Below are positions 23,138 to 31,798 of a DNA stretch of 34,077 nt, one piece after another; within the stretch, counting starts at the first letter, position 1, and each line of letters starts with the position of its first letter. Location: the NCBI GenBank assembly GCA_021800365.1, contig JAJYZA010000005.1, positions 11,181 through 45,257 of the forward strand, written 5' to 3'. Source of the stretch: Nanobdellota archaeon. Lineage in GTDB: Archaea; Nanobdellota; Nanobdellia; Parvarchaeales; Parvarchaeaceae. The notes beneath the pieces were generated by a model that saw only the letters and a program-made list of their open reading frames with translations, was not told the DNA's origin and searched no databases. A program made the position numbers and the translations under genes.

Positions 23138-23560
23138 ATGGAAGTGGATGAAGAGGAACTTAGTAAACGCTTACTGGAAATCGAGTATATACGCAGGGAA
23201 CTAGAGAATTATATCAATGCGCTTAATGCACTTCAAATGACACAAGAGTCTCTAAGTAGATCTCTTGTTGGTTTAAGCGCCATAAAAAATAAAAGTGAGA
23301 TCCTTATCCCATACAGTCCAGACATCTTTTTTAGCGGTATTTTAACTGATGCGTCCTCCGCGCTTGTGAACATAGGCAGTAATATCTTCAAAAAACTGCC
23401 ATTTGCAGGTCTTAAGACAAGGCTAGAGAATGATTCAACGGAAATCGGCAACAATATCGCCCAAATTGCACAGATAATACAAAAATTACAAGAAGAAGGG
23501 TCAAGGCTTGAGCACGAAGCGAACGACTTGTATTCGCATTATGGAACTGGCGTAAGATGA
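23138..23560 (+). CDS. pfdA: Prefoldin alpha subunit
   Basis: 140 residues. Alpha subunit of the jellyfish-shaped co-chaperone that passes nascent chains to the thermosome. Long N- and C-terminal coiled coils (about 3-45 and 95-135) surround a beta-hairpin core with the typical I-L-I-P-Y-S-P-D-I-F-F-S-G-I-L and V-N-I-G-S-N-I-F. The ATG abuts the eL31 stop. The context joins ribosome exit-site proteins, chaperone and SRP receptor in one transcript. Confidence 0.92.
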   Translation: MEVDEEELSKRLLEIEYIRRELENYINALNALQMTQESLSRSLVGLSAIKNKSEILIPYSPDIFFSGILTDASSALVNIGSNIFKKLPFAGLKTRLENDSTEIGNNIAQIAQIIQKLQEEGSRLEHEANDLYSHYGTGVR

Positions 23561-23563
23561 GCT

Positions 23564-24667
23564 ATGTTTGACTTTCTGAAAAAGAAAATAAAAGATTCTA
23601 TTACATCAATACAGAAACGGCTTTCTAATGAAGAGAACGAAGAACAAGCTCAACAAAAAAAACAAGCATTAAACGCCGAGCACCTTTCAGAGGATAAAAT
23701 AAAACTGAAGCAGCCAGCAAGAGCTAAAAATAGTATACTAGAAAAAGAGAAGGCAACAGTATCTCGAGAAGAGTTCGAAGAGAAATCAACAGTTGCCCTA
23801 GGAGATAAGAAGAAACATGGTTTAATTCATCATAGGATAAGCGAGAGCGATATAACGGCTCTTTATACTGATATAAAAGCAGCGCTTCTCGAGAACAACG
23901 TTGCAGTTTCCGTATTAGACGCGATACACAAAGATCTTCAAGATGCTCTTGTAGGTAAGGAAGTTTCATTTCTAAACAACAAAAAAGAAATAGATCTAGC
24001 AATAAAAGCTAGTATTTCAGATGTAATGCTAGAATACCCAGTGGATGAGTTTTTAACAAAAGTAAAAAGCAAGAAGCCATTTATTATTTTGTTTATAGGT
24101 GTTAATGGTGCTGGGAAAACAACAACCCTTGCTAAATTAGTAAACTTTTTCCGGAAAAAGGGTCTTAAGGTAGTAGTATCAGCAAGTGATACATTTAGGG
24201 CGGCATCCATAGAACAACTCGAAATCCACACAAAACGACTTGGTGTAGAACTAATAAAACATAATTATGGTGCGGACCCAGCGGCAGTCGCCTTTGATGC
24301 AATAAAACATGCCGAAAGCGATAATTTTGACATAGTATTAATAGATACAGCTGGGCGCAGTGACATAAATAAAAATCTAATAGATGAATTAAAGAAAGTG
24401 AAGCGTGTAAGCAAGCCTGATTTTACAATTTTCGTAGGTGATGCCCTTACCGGGAATGACACTGTAAATCAAGCACAAATATTTGATAAGGCAATAGGCA
24501 TTGATGCAACTATATTGTCAAAAGCAGATGTTGATAAGAAAGGCGGCGCAGTTATTTCCATCTCGTATGTTACAAAGAAACCAATACTATTCCTGGGTAC
24601 CGGTCAGGGTTACGATGATTTAACGCCATTCGATAAGAAAAAAACAGCTAATTTTATTTTAGAGTAA
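23564..24667 (+). CDS. ftsY: SRP receptor FtsY
   Basis: 367 residues. GTPase that docks SRP-bound ribosomes on the membrane. The N-terminal ~85 residues form a charged, lysine- and glutamate-rich A region used for membrane attachment. The NG domain follows: helical N part (about 90-165), G1 G179-V-N-G-A-G-K-T-T, D-T-F-R-A-A-S-I-E-Q-L, D-T-A-G-R-S-D, S-K-A-D (T-K-x-D equivalent) and the closing L-G-T-G-Q-G-Y-D-D-L. FtsY is distinguished from SRP54 by the acidic/basic A region and the lack of an M domain. Last gene of the operon; the SRP RNA is at 3136-3399. Confidence 0.95.
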   Translation: MFDFLKKKIKDSITSIQKRLSNEENEEQAQQKKQALNAEHLSEDKIKLKQPARAKNSILEKEKATVSREEFEEKSTVALGDKKKHGLIHHRISESDITALYTDIKAALLENNVAVSVLDAIHKDLQDALVGKEVSFLNNKKEIDLAIKASISDVMLEYPVDEFLTKVKSKKPFIILFIGVNGAGKTTTLAKLVNFFRKKGLKVVVSASDTFRAASIEQLEIHTKRLGVELIKHNYGADPAAVAFDAIKHAESDNFDIVLIDTAGRSDINKNLIDELKKVKRVSKPDFTIFVGDALTGNDTVNQAQIFDKAIGIDATILSKADVDKKGGAVISISYVTKKPILFLGTGQGYDDLTPFDKKKTANFILE

Positions 24668-24708
24668 ACTGTCTTTTATTTTCTGCTTTTGATTTTTGAT
24701 TAAGAATT

Positions 24709-26616
24709 TCACTGTACTCCGCCAACTATAACATATGGCATTACACCGTTTGGAGGATATGCTCTTACAAGGACACCATTCCAATATTCCTCATCTAAGC
24801 TGCTAAGGCCGTCACCGATCAGACCTAGGTAGATGCCTTTATTTGAAACCGCGTATGTGTTAGATGGATTCTGCCCAAGTTCACTGCCGTACGTGCCCGG
24901 GGAGCTAGAAAGATATTGTGTTGCCGAGCCGCCAGTGACGATTACACCTGCTAAAACCCATTCGTTAGTCCACGAACCGGTATCGGGAGGAGCACCCCAG
25001 GAGGTCCAAGAAGAAGTGGCTGCTATCCCATACCAGCCTGTACCATCGCCTTGTCTAGCTAGCTGTCCAGCTCCAGTTGAATTCTCAAGAAAGAATACGT
25101 CATTTAATCCGGTAATATAAGTATAGTACTCTATAATCATGTTCGTAGATTGCCCCGGGGCTAAAGTATAAAGGAAATCTCCTACGCTGCTATTCGCATA
25201 CATTGCTTTTTTGCCAAAAGGAGAGCCGCTAGGCGCCGACGAAGTATCGCCTGCATACCCGGAGGTTGTCCATCCCGATATTGAACTTCCATTATAATAA
25301 TCATTAAATACATTTGCGCCGTCATCGTATTCTGCATAAGTAGAAGAAAGCTGAGGAGCTTCACCGGTTATTTTATTATTGAAAACATTAAAATCGGTTG
25401 GATAGAAGTCCATCAATATTTCAGTCGTAGAGTCTGCAGGAAGGCTTCCGAGTCTTAACCAATATAAAGTCTTATTGCTAGCGGCTCCGGCGAAATTAAA
25501 TAATACGCCATTATTTTGGGCACTAGGTCCGCTGGAAAGCACGTCATTTACATTGCCAATTAATGGCCACCATCCGACCAACGAGCTGTAAAACGTATTT
25601 AGGGGTGCACCGTTAAGTCCTTCATAATACATGCCGGATATAACTGCAGGAGTTAATGCAGTTGAATATATTTGTACGTTTGTTATGCTTCCATTGAATG
25701 CCGTGCCAATTATTGATCCAGTCCATGTGCCAATATTAAGAGCCGTCCATGCTTCGTGGTTATACGCAGTTTTATTACCTATCAACTTCCCATTTACATA
25801 AAAACTTAAAGTCTTAGTAACATTGCTCCAAGTAACAACGTAATAGTTCCAGGTGTCTATCGGCGCATCATAACTAAAATTAATAAAATTACTTGCACAT
25901 GTGCCATTTCTAAATTCTACTAGTATCCAACCGCCTTGGCTAGTTAATATCCCCCCGTTGCAACCGACAAGATTTATTATGTAACGCCAATTATTAGAAG
26001 GATAATTCCTTGCTTGTGCCCAAACAGACCAGGTCAGACTGGATGTAGTACTGCTTTCAGGTATGCCACTACTTACGCCGACATAAGCGCCGCTACCATT
26101 AAATATGGCCATGTTCCCGCTTTCTAACCAGGATGGAATTATGGTCCCGTTTGGATAAGAGAATCTGATATTATCGAGCGAAGGGGCTTCATATTGTGAA
26201 TACGCAGAAGAGTTAATGGTAATCAGTTGCTGAAAAGGGGCCGGTGTCGCAGTTGGTTGTGCGTTGACAATGTTTAATATAAGAGAAGGTAGAGGAGAAA
26301 CGCTCCCATATTCTCCGTTTATAACTAAACCATTACTGAAGTTTAGATTGTACTGATTAAAATATGCATTTTTAATAGCTTCTATCGCCGAAACAAGGAA
26401 AGAATTTGCCACGGAAGAAGGTGATAGACTTTGTACAAAGGCATACTGAGAAAGCAAGTTATAATAGATAGAATTTGTAATTGCAGTCCCGGTTTGTAAA
26501 ACCGTGATGTGCTGGTTCAGAATCAAGTTATTATATTCTAAACTAAAGACTGCGATTATTGCACTTATCAAAAGAATAGAGAATATTATGGTTACAAATT
26601 GCCCTTTTGAATTCAT
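24709..26616 (-). CDS. Surface protein with LamG domain inside a DUF2341-like domain
   Basis: 635 residues. The N-terminus S-K-G-Q-F-V-T-I-I-F-S-I-L-L-I plus one hydrophobic helix resembles a class III signal; a long helical/beta stalk follows to about 145. Residues near 150-170 (D-N-I-R-F-S-Y-P-N-G-T-I-I-P-S-W-L-E-S-G) look like the first half of DUF2341. A LamG domain (about 172-375, ending V-G-W-W-P-L-I-G and N-N-G-V-L-F-N-F) interrupts it. The second half resumes at L-Y-W-L-R-L-G-S-L-P-A-D-S-T and G-E-A-P-Q-L-S. A C-terminal beta region (about 440-635) looks like a second jelly-roll. Probably an exported, surface-exposed binding protein. It diverges from elp3 over 54 bp. Confidence 0.75.
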   Translation of the reverse strand: MNSKGQFVTIIFSILLISAIIAVFSLEYNNLILNQHITVLQTGTAITNSIYYNLLSQYAFVQSLSPSSVANSFLVSAIEAIKNAYFNQYNLNFSNGLVINGEYGSVSPLPSLILNIVNAQPTATPAPFQQLITINSSAYSQYEAPSLDNIRFSYPNGTIIPSWLESGNMAIFNGSGAYVGVSSGIPESSTTSSLTWSVWAQARNYPSNNWRYIINLVGCNGGILTSQGGWILVEFRNGTCASNFINFSYDAPIDTWNYYVVTWSNVTKTLSFYVNGKLIGNKTAYNHEAWTALNIGTWTGSIIGTAFNGSITNVQIYSTALTPAVISGMYYEGLNGAPLNTFYSSLVGWWPLIGNVNDVLSSGPSAQNNGVLFNFAGAASNKTLYWLRLGSLPADSTTEILMDFYPTDFNVFNNKITGEAPQLSSTYAEYDDGANVFNDYYNGSSISGWTTSGYAGDTSSAPSGSPFGKKAMYANSSVGDFLYTLAPGQSTNMIIEYYTYITGLNDVFFLENSTGAGQLARQGDGTGWYGIAATSSWTSWGAPPDTGSWTNEWVLAGVIVTGGSATQYLSSSPGTYGSELGQNPSNTYAVSNKGIYLGLIGDGLSSLDEEYWNGVLVRAYPPNGVMPYVIVGGVQ

Positions 26617-26670
26617 TAGATTTTATATCAATGTACCTATTTAATATTATAACGTAAAATGTAAAATTGT
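26617..26670. promoter_or_regulatory. Overlapping divergent promoters (LamG/DUF2341 and elp3)
   Basis: Only 54 bp separate the two start codons. The A/T-rich TATTTAATATTATAA block (about 26639-26653) lies 22-35 nt from both starts, so one TATA region has to serve both directions or the two elements overlap. Confidence 0.5.
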
Positions 26671-28242
26671 ATGATAAAATCAGCGATAAATAGATTTGTG
26701 GTATCATTCAGCGATGCTTTGATGAGTGGGCGCATAACCGACAAGCATAGTTTACTAGCTGAGAAACGGCGGATATGCGCGTATCTTGGACTAACAGACG
26801 TGCCAAAAAATGGAGAAATTCTTTCTGTGTTAGATAAAAAATATATCACAAAATTCGCAGGAATACTAAAATCCAAACCGGTAAGAACATTGTCTGGAGT
26901 AACTGTAGTTGCACTTATGACAAAACCGTTTGACTGTCCTCACGGCGTGTGCCTTTTCTGTCCGGGTGGCACAAAATTTAATACCCCTCAAAGTTATACC
27001 GGCTTCGAACCGGCTGCTAGAAGAGCAAAAATGAATAATTATGACCCGTATGAACAAATTCAGGCCAGGTTAAAGCACTATGTATTTATGGGCTATGAGC
27101 CGCAAAAGATAGAAGTAATAGTTATTGGCGGCACATTTACTACACTACCAAAAATTTACCGAGATGAATTTGTAACACAGATTTATCATGCCCTCAACGA
27201 TTTTCCGATACATGCCCCGATGCAATCCGTGCAGCTAAAAGAACAAGAAAAAATAAATGAGACCGGCCCCGTTAGATGTGTCACATTTGCGGTAGAAACG
27301 AAACCAGAACGCTGTGAGCAAGTGGACATAAATCAATTACTTGAATATGGTGTTACGCGCGTAGAGATGGGCGTGCAAAGCATTTATGATGATGTACTAA
27401 AAAGAAACAATCGCGGCCATACGATAAGAGATGTAATCGACACAACAAAGCGGCTTAGAAACAATGCGTACAAAGTAGACTATCACATTATGCTTAACTT
27501 GCCATTTTCGGATATAGACAAGGATAAAGAGACCATACGTGCGATTTATGAAAATGAAGATTTTAAGCCGGATGCAATAAAGATATACCCAACCCTCGTA
27601 ATAAATGGCACCGGACTTTATAATTTATGGAAACGCGGTTTATATAAAAGCTACCCCCTCCAAGATATAGTAGAATTAATAGCAGACGCAGAGATAAAAG
27701 CACCGAGCTGGCTGCGCATTATGCGCATAGAACGTGATATCCCTTCCAATCTTGTAAAAGGGGGGATAAAAATAACAAACCTGAGACAATTAGTGGATGA
27801 ATACATAAAGGCACGAGGTAAAAGCGCGAATGATATCCGAAGTAGGGAAATAGGGCACTTAAATTCCGTAGACTCTCCAACAATAAGACTCAACAGAGAA
27901 GATTATCGCGCGGCAGCCGGAGATGAGATCTTTCTTAGCATCGACTCAATTGAAAACAATGCGATAATAGGGTTCCTACGCTTGAGGATACCAGATAGTT
28001 CTATGGAAGGTTTAATACGTGAGCTTCATATTTATGGCGAACAGCAACCGATTTATTCATATTCAGAACAAGGTTTTCAGCACAAAGGCCTTGGAAGGGA
28101 GTTATTAAGTACGGCTGAGGAAATAGTTAAAAGTGAGTATTCTTTGAAAAGAATGAAAATAATATCCGGCGTAGGTGTTAGAGAATACTATCGAAAAGAA
28201 GGTTATATATTGGAAAATGCGTATATGGTAAAAAGATTTTAG
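26671..28242 (+). CDS. elp3: Elp3-type tRNA uridine-34 acetyltransferase
   Basis: 523 residues. Radical-SAM/GNAT enzyme that starts the cm5U34 modification of the tRNA wobble base. The iron-sulfur motif is C89-P-H-G-V-C94-L-F-C97-P-G-G, the Elp3 spacing C-x4-C-x2-C. SAM-barrel signatures include G-G-T-F-T-T-L-P, F-A-V-E-T-K-P-E and R-V-E-M-G-V-Q-S-I-Y-D-D-V. The C-terminal acetyltransferase domain (about 400-523) contains Q-H-K-G-L-G-R-E-L-L, the acetyl-CoA site, and G-V-G-V-R-E-Y-Y-R-K. Archaeal Elp3 works alone, without the other Elongator subunits. Its stop is one base before the KH gene, so it heads a four-gene unit. Confidence 0.96.
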   Translation: MIKSAINRFVVSFSDALMSGRITDKHSLLAEKRRICAYLGLTDVPKNGEILSVLDKKYITKFAGILKSKPVRTLSGVTVVALMTKPFDCPHGVCLFCPGGTKFNTPQSYTGFEPAARRAKMNNYDPYEQIQARLKHYVFMGYEPQKIEVIVIGGTFTTLPKIYRDEFVTQIYHALNDFPIHAPMQSVQLKEQEKINETGPVRCVTFAVETKPERCEQVDINQLLEYGVTRVEMGVQSIYDDVLKRNNRGHTIRDVIDTTKRLRNNAYKVDYHIMLNLPFSDIDKDKETIRAIYENEDFKPDAIKIYPTLVINGTGLYNLWKRGLYKSYPLQDIVELIADAEIKAPSWLRIMRIERDIPSNLVKGGIKITNLRQLVDEYIKARGKSANDIRSREIGHLNSVDSPTIRLNREDYRAAAGDEIFLSIDSIENNAIIGFLRLRIPDSSMEGLIRELHIYGEQQPIYSYSEQGFQHKGLGRELLSTAEEIVKSEYSLKRMKIISGVGVREYYRKEGYILENAYMVKRF

Positions 28243-28243
28243 C

Positions 28244-28759
28244 ATGGAAGAGGAAATAATGATGACCACTGATAGGGCAAAAGATGCTGCCGAGCAGAAA
28301 AAATTTATCGATGCAATAAATAAGACCGGGGTATCATTAAGTTTCAAAGGTAACCTCGTTATAATCGAGTCAAAAAGCGCCGTAAGCGTTTTACTTGCAA
28401 AAAATGCATTAACTGCATTTAATCGCGGCTTTGATGCAAAGACTTCCCTTCTACTTTTGGATGAGAACTATGATTTGGCGGTTCTTAATATAGGAAATTA
28501 TGCAAATTCCCAGAAAAGACAGATAGGGCTTAAAGGCAGAATAATAGGCAGCAGAGGCGTCATAAAGCAGCGGTTAAGCAATGCAACTTCCTGCTATATA
28601 AAAATATTCGGTAAAACCGTAAGTATAATAGGAAACTATCAAAATCTAAATATTGCCGTTGAAGCGGTGGAAATGCTTTTAAATGGTGCAAAACATGATA
28701 GAGTATTCTTAATGATAGACAAAAGAAAACTTGAAGCCTATGGAGACAGAAATAGCTGA
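28244..28759 (+). CDS. KH-domain RNA-binding protein, Pno1/Dim2-like
   Basis: 171 residues with two KH-like repeats. The second is clear: L-K-G-R-I-I-G-S-R-G-V-I-K-Q-R-L followed by I-K-I-F-G-K-T-V-S-I-I-G-N and A-V-E-M-L-L-N-G-A-K-H, which matches the archaeal relatives of Pno1/Dim2 used in 16S rRNA 3'-end maturation. In many archaea this gene sits directly before top6B, with aIF1A and Rio1 in front; here elp3 is in front instead. The 3' end overlaps the top6B start by 20 nt. Confidence 0.88.
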   Translation: MEEEIMMTTDRAKDAAEQKKFIDAINKTGVSLSFKGNLVIIESKSAVSVLLAKNALTAFNRGFDAKTSLLLLDENYDLAVLNIGNYANSQKRQIGLKGRIIGSRGVIKQRLSNATSCYIKIFGKTVSIIGNYQNLNIAVEAVEMLLNGAKHDRVFLMIDKRKLEAYGDRNS

Positions 28760-30620
28760 AGAACTTGCCAAAAATCAGCGCGCAATAAGCGTAACGGAAT
28801 TCTTTGAAAAGAACAGGCACTTGCTTGGATTTGATAATAAGCAGAAGGCTTTGCTTACGTGCGTTAAAGAAGCCGTTGACAACGCCTTAGATGCATGCGA
28901 AGAGCTCGGCCATATCCAAGAAAAGAAGAAGGAAGAAGTATCTCTTCCAGAAATAACTGTAGACGTAAAGGCCTTAAGCGATAATTATCAGTTATTAGGC
29001 GAGAAGGAAAACGTAGCACAGATGATGGTTCAGAAGAACATCTATACCCTCTTATACAAAGGAAAAACAGATTCGAAACAAATGCGAGGTGGTAAAGCAG
29101 TTTTTAAGTTTGATGATAGAGAATTTGTGATTTCTGAGAGTACGGATAAAATATTGGTTACAATGAATGGAGAACAATTGAGACTAAGGAAGACTGCGCC
29201 TATATTTGTAATAAAAGTCACGGATAACGGTCCAGGGATCTTGCCATCAAAAATACCGGATATATTTGGGAGGATGCTTTACGGTAGCAAGTTTCAATCA
29301 ATGAAACAGGGCCGCGGGCAACAGGGAATAGGAATACATTCTGCAGTTTTATATTCACAATTAACTACCGGTAAGCCGACTACTGTAATATCGAAGATAA
29401 AGAGTCAGAAAAAAGCTACGCGGATGAAAGTCCAGATTAACATAACAAAAAATGAGCCAGAGATCGTAGAAAAAGATGAAGCAGATTTTCCCTACGAACA
29501 TGGGACAGAAGTCGAATTAGAAATTGAAGGACTTTATGTCACGGGTAGTAAAGGGATAGATGAATATGTTCGAAGAACGGCGCTTGTAAACCCTTCAGCG
29601 ACTATTCATTATAGTAATCCGAACGGCGAAAAAATAAACTACAAGCGCGTTTCGAATGAACTTCCAAAGGAAGCAACCTCAATTAAACCACACCCTCAAG
29701 GTTTGGAGATTGGAATATTCATGAGAATCCTTAAAAATTCAGCTGAAAGATCCTTAATATCTGCTCTGGAAAATGAACTTTCACGAGTCAGCAGGTCCGT
29801 AGCAGACTCTACACTAAAGAGCCTGGCTCTGGATCCAAAGGTGAAACCACAAGAAATTGATCGTAGCCAAGCTACTTCTATCCTTAAAGCACTGCAGTCA
29901 CTCGACCTTATGCGTCCGCAGACAGATTGCTTGTCTCCAATAGGCACAGAAGAATTGGAAAAAAGGCTCAAACTGGAATTTAAGCCAGAATATGTAAAAG
30001 CGGTAAGCAGGAAGCCGGACGTTTATCGAGGCATGCCATTTCAGATAGAAGCTGCGGTTGCATATGGTGGCGAGATCAAGTCCGATAAGGCGATTTTGCT
30101 TCGCTATGCAAACAAAATTCCATTGCTTTTTGATTCAGCGTCTTGTGCGATAACGCAGAGTTTTCTAAACGTAGATTACTCTAGATATGGACTAAAAGTA
30201 GAAAATAAGGTACCGGTAGGAAATATCGTTTTTGTCGTTCATATGGCTTCGGTTTGGGTACCATATACTAATGAAGGTAAGACGGCAGTAGCTAACTATC
30301 CCGCGATAACAAAAGAGATAAAACTTGCATTACAAGAGTTAGTACGGACGATGTCACTTTTCTTAAATAAAAAACACAGAAGCGCACTTTTTGCCGAAAG
30401 GATAGGATTATTTGACAAGTACGGTACAGAGCTAGCTTTCTCGCTGTCAAAACTAATAGAAATAGACGAGAAAAAGATAAATGAAAAAATAACCAGTATG
30501 CTGAAAAAGAAAAAGGAGGAAGTAGAGATGCATGTAAAAGAGACCCTAAGCACTACAGACGTAGTATCTAAGAAGATAACAGACGATAGTACTACGTCTA
30601 ACGATGGATCGGAGCAGTGA
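28740..30620 (+). CDS. top6B: DNA topoisomerase VI subunit B
   Basis: 626 residues. ATPase subunit of the type IIB topoisomerase that decatenates and relaxes DNA. GHKL features: E44-A-V-D-N48-A-L-D-A in the N box, D-N-G-P-G-I, and G-R-G-Q-Q-G-I-G-I-H-S-A-V, the ATP lid. The transducer domain follows (G-M-P-F-Q-I-E-A-A-V-A-Y-G-G), then a lysine/glutamate-rich C-terminal coil. I use the ATG at 28740; an in-frame TTG at 28731 would add three residues and has no better ribosome site. It overlaps the KH gene and is followed 1 nt later by top6A. Confidence 0.96.
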   Translation: METEIAEELAKNQRAISVTEFFEKNRHLLGFDNKQKALLTCVKEAVDNALDACEELGHIQEKKKEEVSLPEITVDVKALSDNYQLLGEKENVAQMMVQKNIYTLLYKGKTDSKQMRGGKAVFKFDDREFVISESTDKILVTMNGEQLRLRKTAPIFVIKVTDNGPGILPSKIPDIFGRMLYGSKFQSMKQGRGQQGIGIHSAVLYSQLTTGKPTTVISKIKSQKKATRMKVQINITKNEPEIVEKDEADFPYEHGTEVELEIEGLYVTGSKGIDEYVRRTALVNPSATIHYSNPNGEKINYKRVSNELPKEATSIKPHPQGLEIGIFMRILKNSAERSLISALENELSRVSRSVADSTLKSLALDPKVKPQEIDRSQATSILKALQSLDLMRPQTDCLSPIGTEELEKRLKLEFKPEYVKAVSRKPDVYRGMPFQIEAAVAYGGEIKSDKAILLRYANKIPLLFDSASCAITQSFLNVDYSRYGLKVENKVPVGNIVFVVHMASVWVPYTNEGKTAVANYPAITKEIKLALQELVRTMSLFLNKKHRSALFAERIGLFDKYGTELAFSLSKLIEIDEKKINEKITSMLKKKKEEVEMHVKETLSTTDVVSKKITDDSTTSNDGSEQ

Positions 30621-30621
30621 T

Positions 30622-31722
30622 ATGGCAGAGAACCCTAAGAACACTAAGAAAAATAACATAGACGCACTCGATAAACTTGGACAAGGTATATATAATCAAA
30701 TAATTGCGGGTGAGAACCCATATTTTGACCTACCCACTAGGGGGTTAGCAAATGTAAAATACAGCGAAGAAAAAAAGATACTTACTATGGGTAGTGGCTT
30801 ATCTAGAAGATATTTTCTAAATGTAGGTCACGTAAGAAAATTCGTGCAGACTATAGCCATGGCAGCACTTAGTAAGGAATTGATACAAAGCGATAAACAC
30901 ACTAGCCTCAGGTCAGCATTCTATCAGGTAAGAAGAACAATCCCGGGTACAAAGATAGATATCGTAGATGATCAAGTTGAAACAAACAAGGCTATAGAAG
31001 ACTTAGAATTAATAATTGACTTGACAAGAGAACAATTACACATAAATGCTAACAAAGCTGGAGCAGTAGCCGGAGAAGCGATAGTCGAGGATAGAGGGGA
31101 CGTTATAGACTGGTCAAAAATGGGCAGTGGTGGTTGGGCTATCCCTAGTAATGTCGAGGACCTTATTTTCAAAAAGATAGACGCTAAGTTCGTGATATAC
31201 ATGGAGAAGCAGACAATATGGGACAGACTTAATGAAGATAAGGCATGGAAAAAGTTAAACTGCATAATAATCGCGAGCCAAGGACAAGCCACCCGCGGGA
31301 TAAGGCGTCTCCTGCAAAGACTAAACAGGGAATACAATCTGCCAGTTTACATCCTAACGGACGGAGACATCTGGGGAGTGTATATATATTCTACTATAAA
31401 ATTTGGTTCTATAGCATTAGCAAGTGCTTCTGACAAACTCGCTCTGCCAGAAGCTAAGTTTATGGGCTTAACGATGGATGATATAGAGAGGTATGGGCTT
31501 AAAAGACACCTTATAAAATTCAAAGACGTGGATATATCCAGGCTGAACCAAATAAAAAACTATGAATGGTTCAAAAAAAGCAAGCAGTGGATGGAGGAGC
31601 TTGGTAAAATGGAAAGATTAGGCGCAAAGGTAGAGCTTGATGCATTTGTTGCAAAGGGGCTTTCATTTATGACCGAACATTATCTGCCGGATAAATTAAA
31701 AGAAGGCAAGTTTTTAGATTAG
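30622..31722 (+). CDS. top6A: DNA topoisomerase VI subunit A (Spo11-like)
   Basis: 366 residues from ATG 30622. DNA-cleaving subunit. The winged-helix domain has the catalytic tyrosine in S-L-R-S-A-F-Y101-Q-V-R-R. The Toprim domain shows Y-M-E-K-Q-T-I-W-D-R-L-N-E (metal-binding Glu) and L-T-D-G-D-I-W-G-V-Y-I-Y-S (acidic pair). Archaeal sequences usually have D-G-D-P-x-G; here Ile replaces Pro. The start at 30622 is preferred because GGAG (30611-30614) lies 7 nt upstream; an earlier in-frame ATG at 30604 overlaps top6B and has no ribosome site. The pair forms the A2B2 enzyme. Confidence 0.95.
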   Translation: MAENPKNTKKNNIDALDKLGQGIYNQIIAGENPYFDLPTRGLANVKYSEEKKILTMGSGLSRRYFLNVGHVRKFVQTIAMAALSKELIQSDKHTSLRSAFYQVRRTIPGTKIDIVDDQVETNKAIEDLELIIDLTREQLHINANKAGAVAGEAIVEDRGDVIDWSKMGSGGWAIPSNVEDLIFKKIDAKFVIYMEKQTIWDRLNEDKAWKKLNCIIIASQGQATRGIRRLLQRLNREYNLPVYILTDGDIWGVYIYSTIKFGSIALASASDKLALPEAKFMGLTMDDIERYGLKRHLIKFKDVDISRLNQIKNYEWFKKSKQWMEELGKMERLGAKVELDAFVAKGLSFMTEHYLPDKLKEGKFLD

Positions 31723-31798
31723 TTGCTAAATTTAGATGAAATTAGATTCTAAACTCAAAAAAGCCAATACATAAATAACCTTACTGATATTAGTGTAA

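Noticed and set aside
24833-25120. Plus-strand open frame opposite the LamG/DUF2341 gene
   Set aside because: Antisense shadow of a gene with clear domain motifs; proline-rich translation without promoter or ribosome site.
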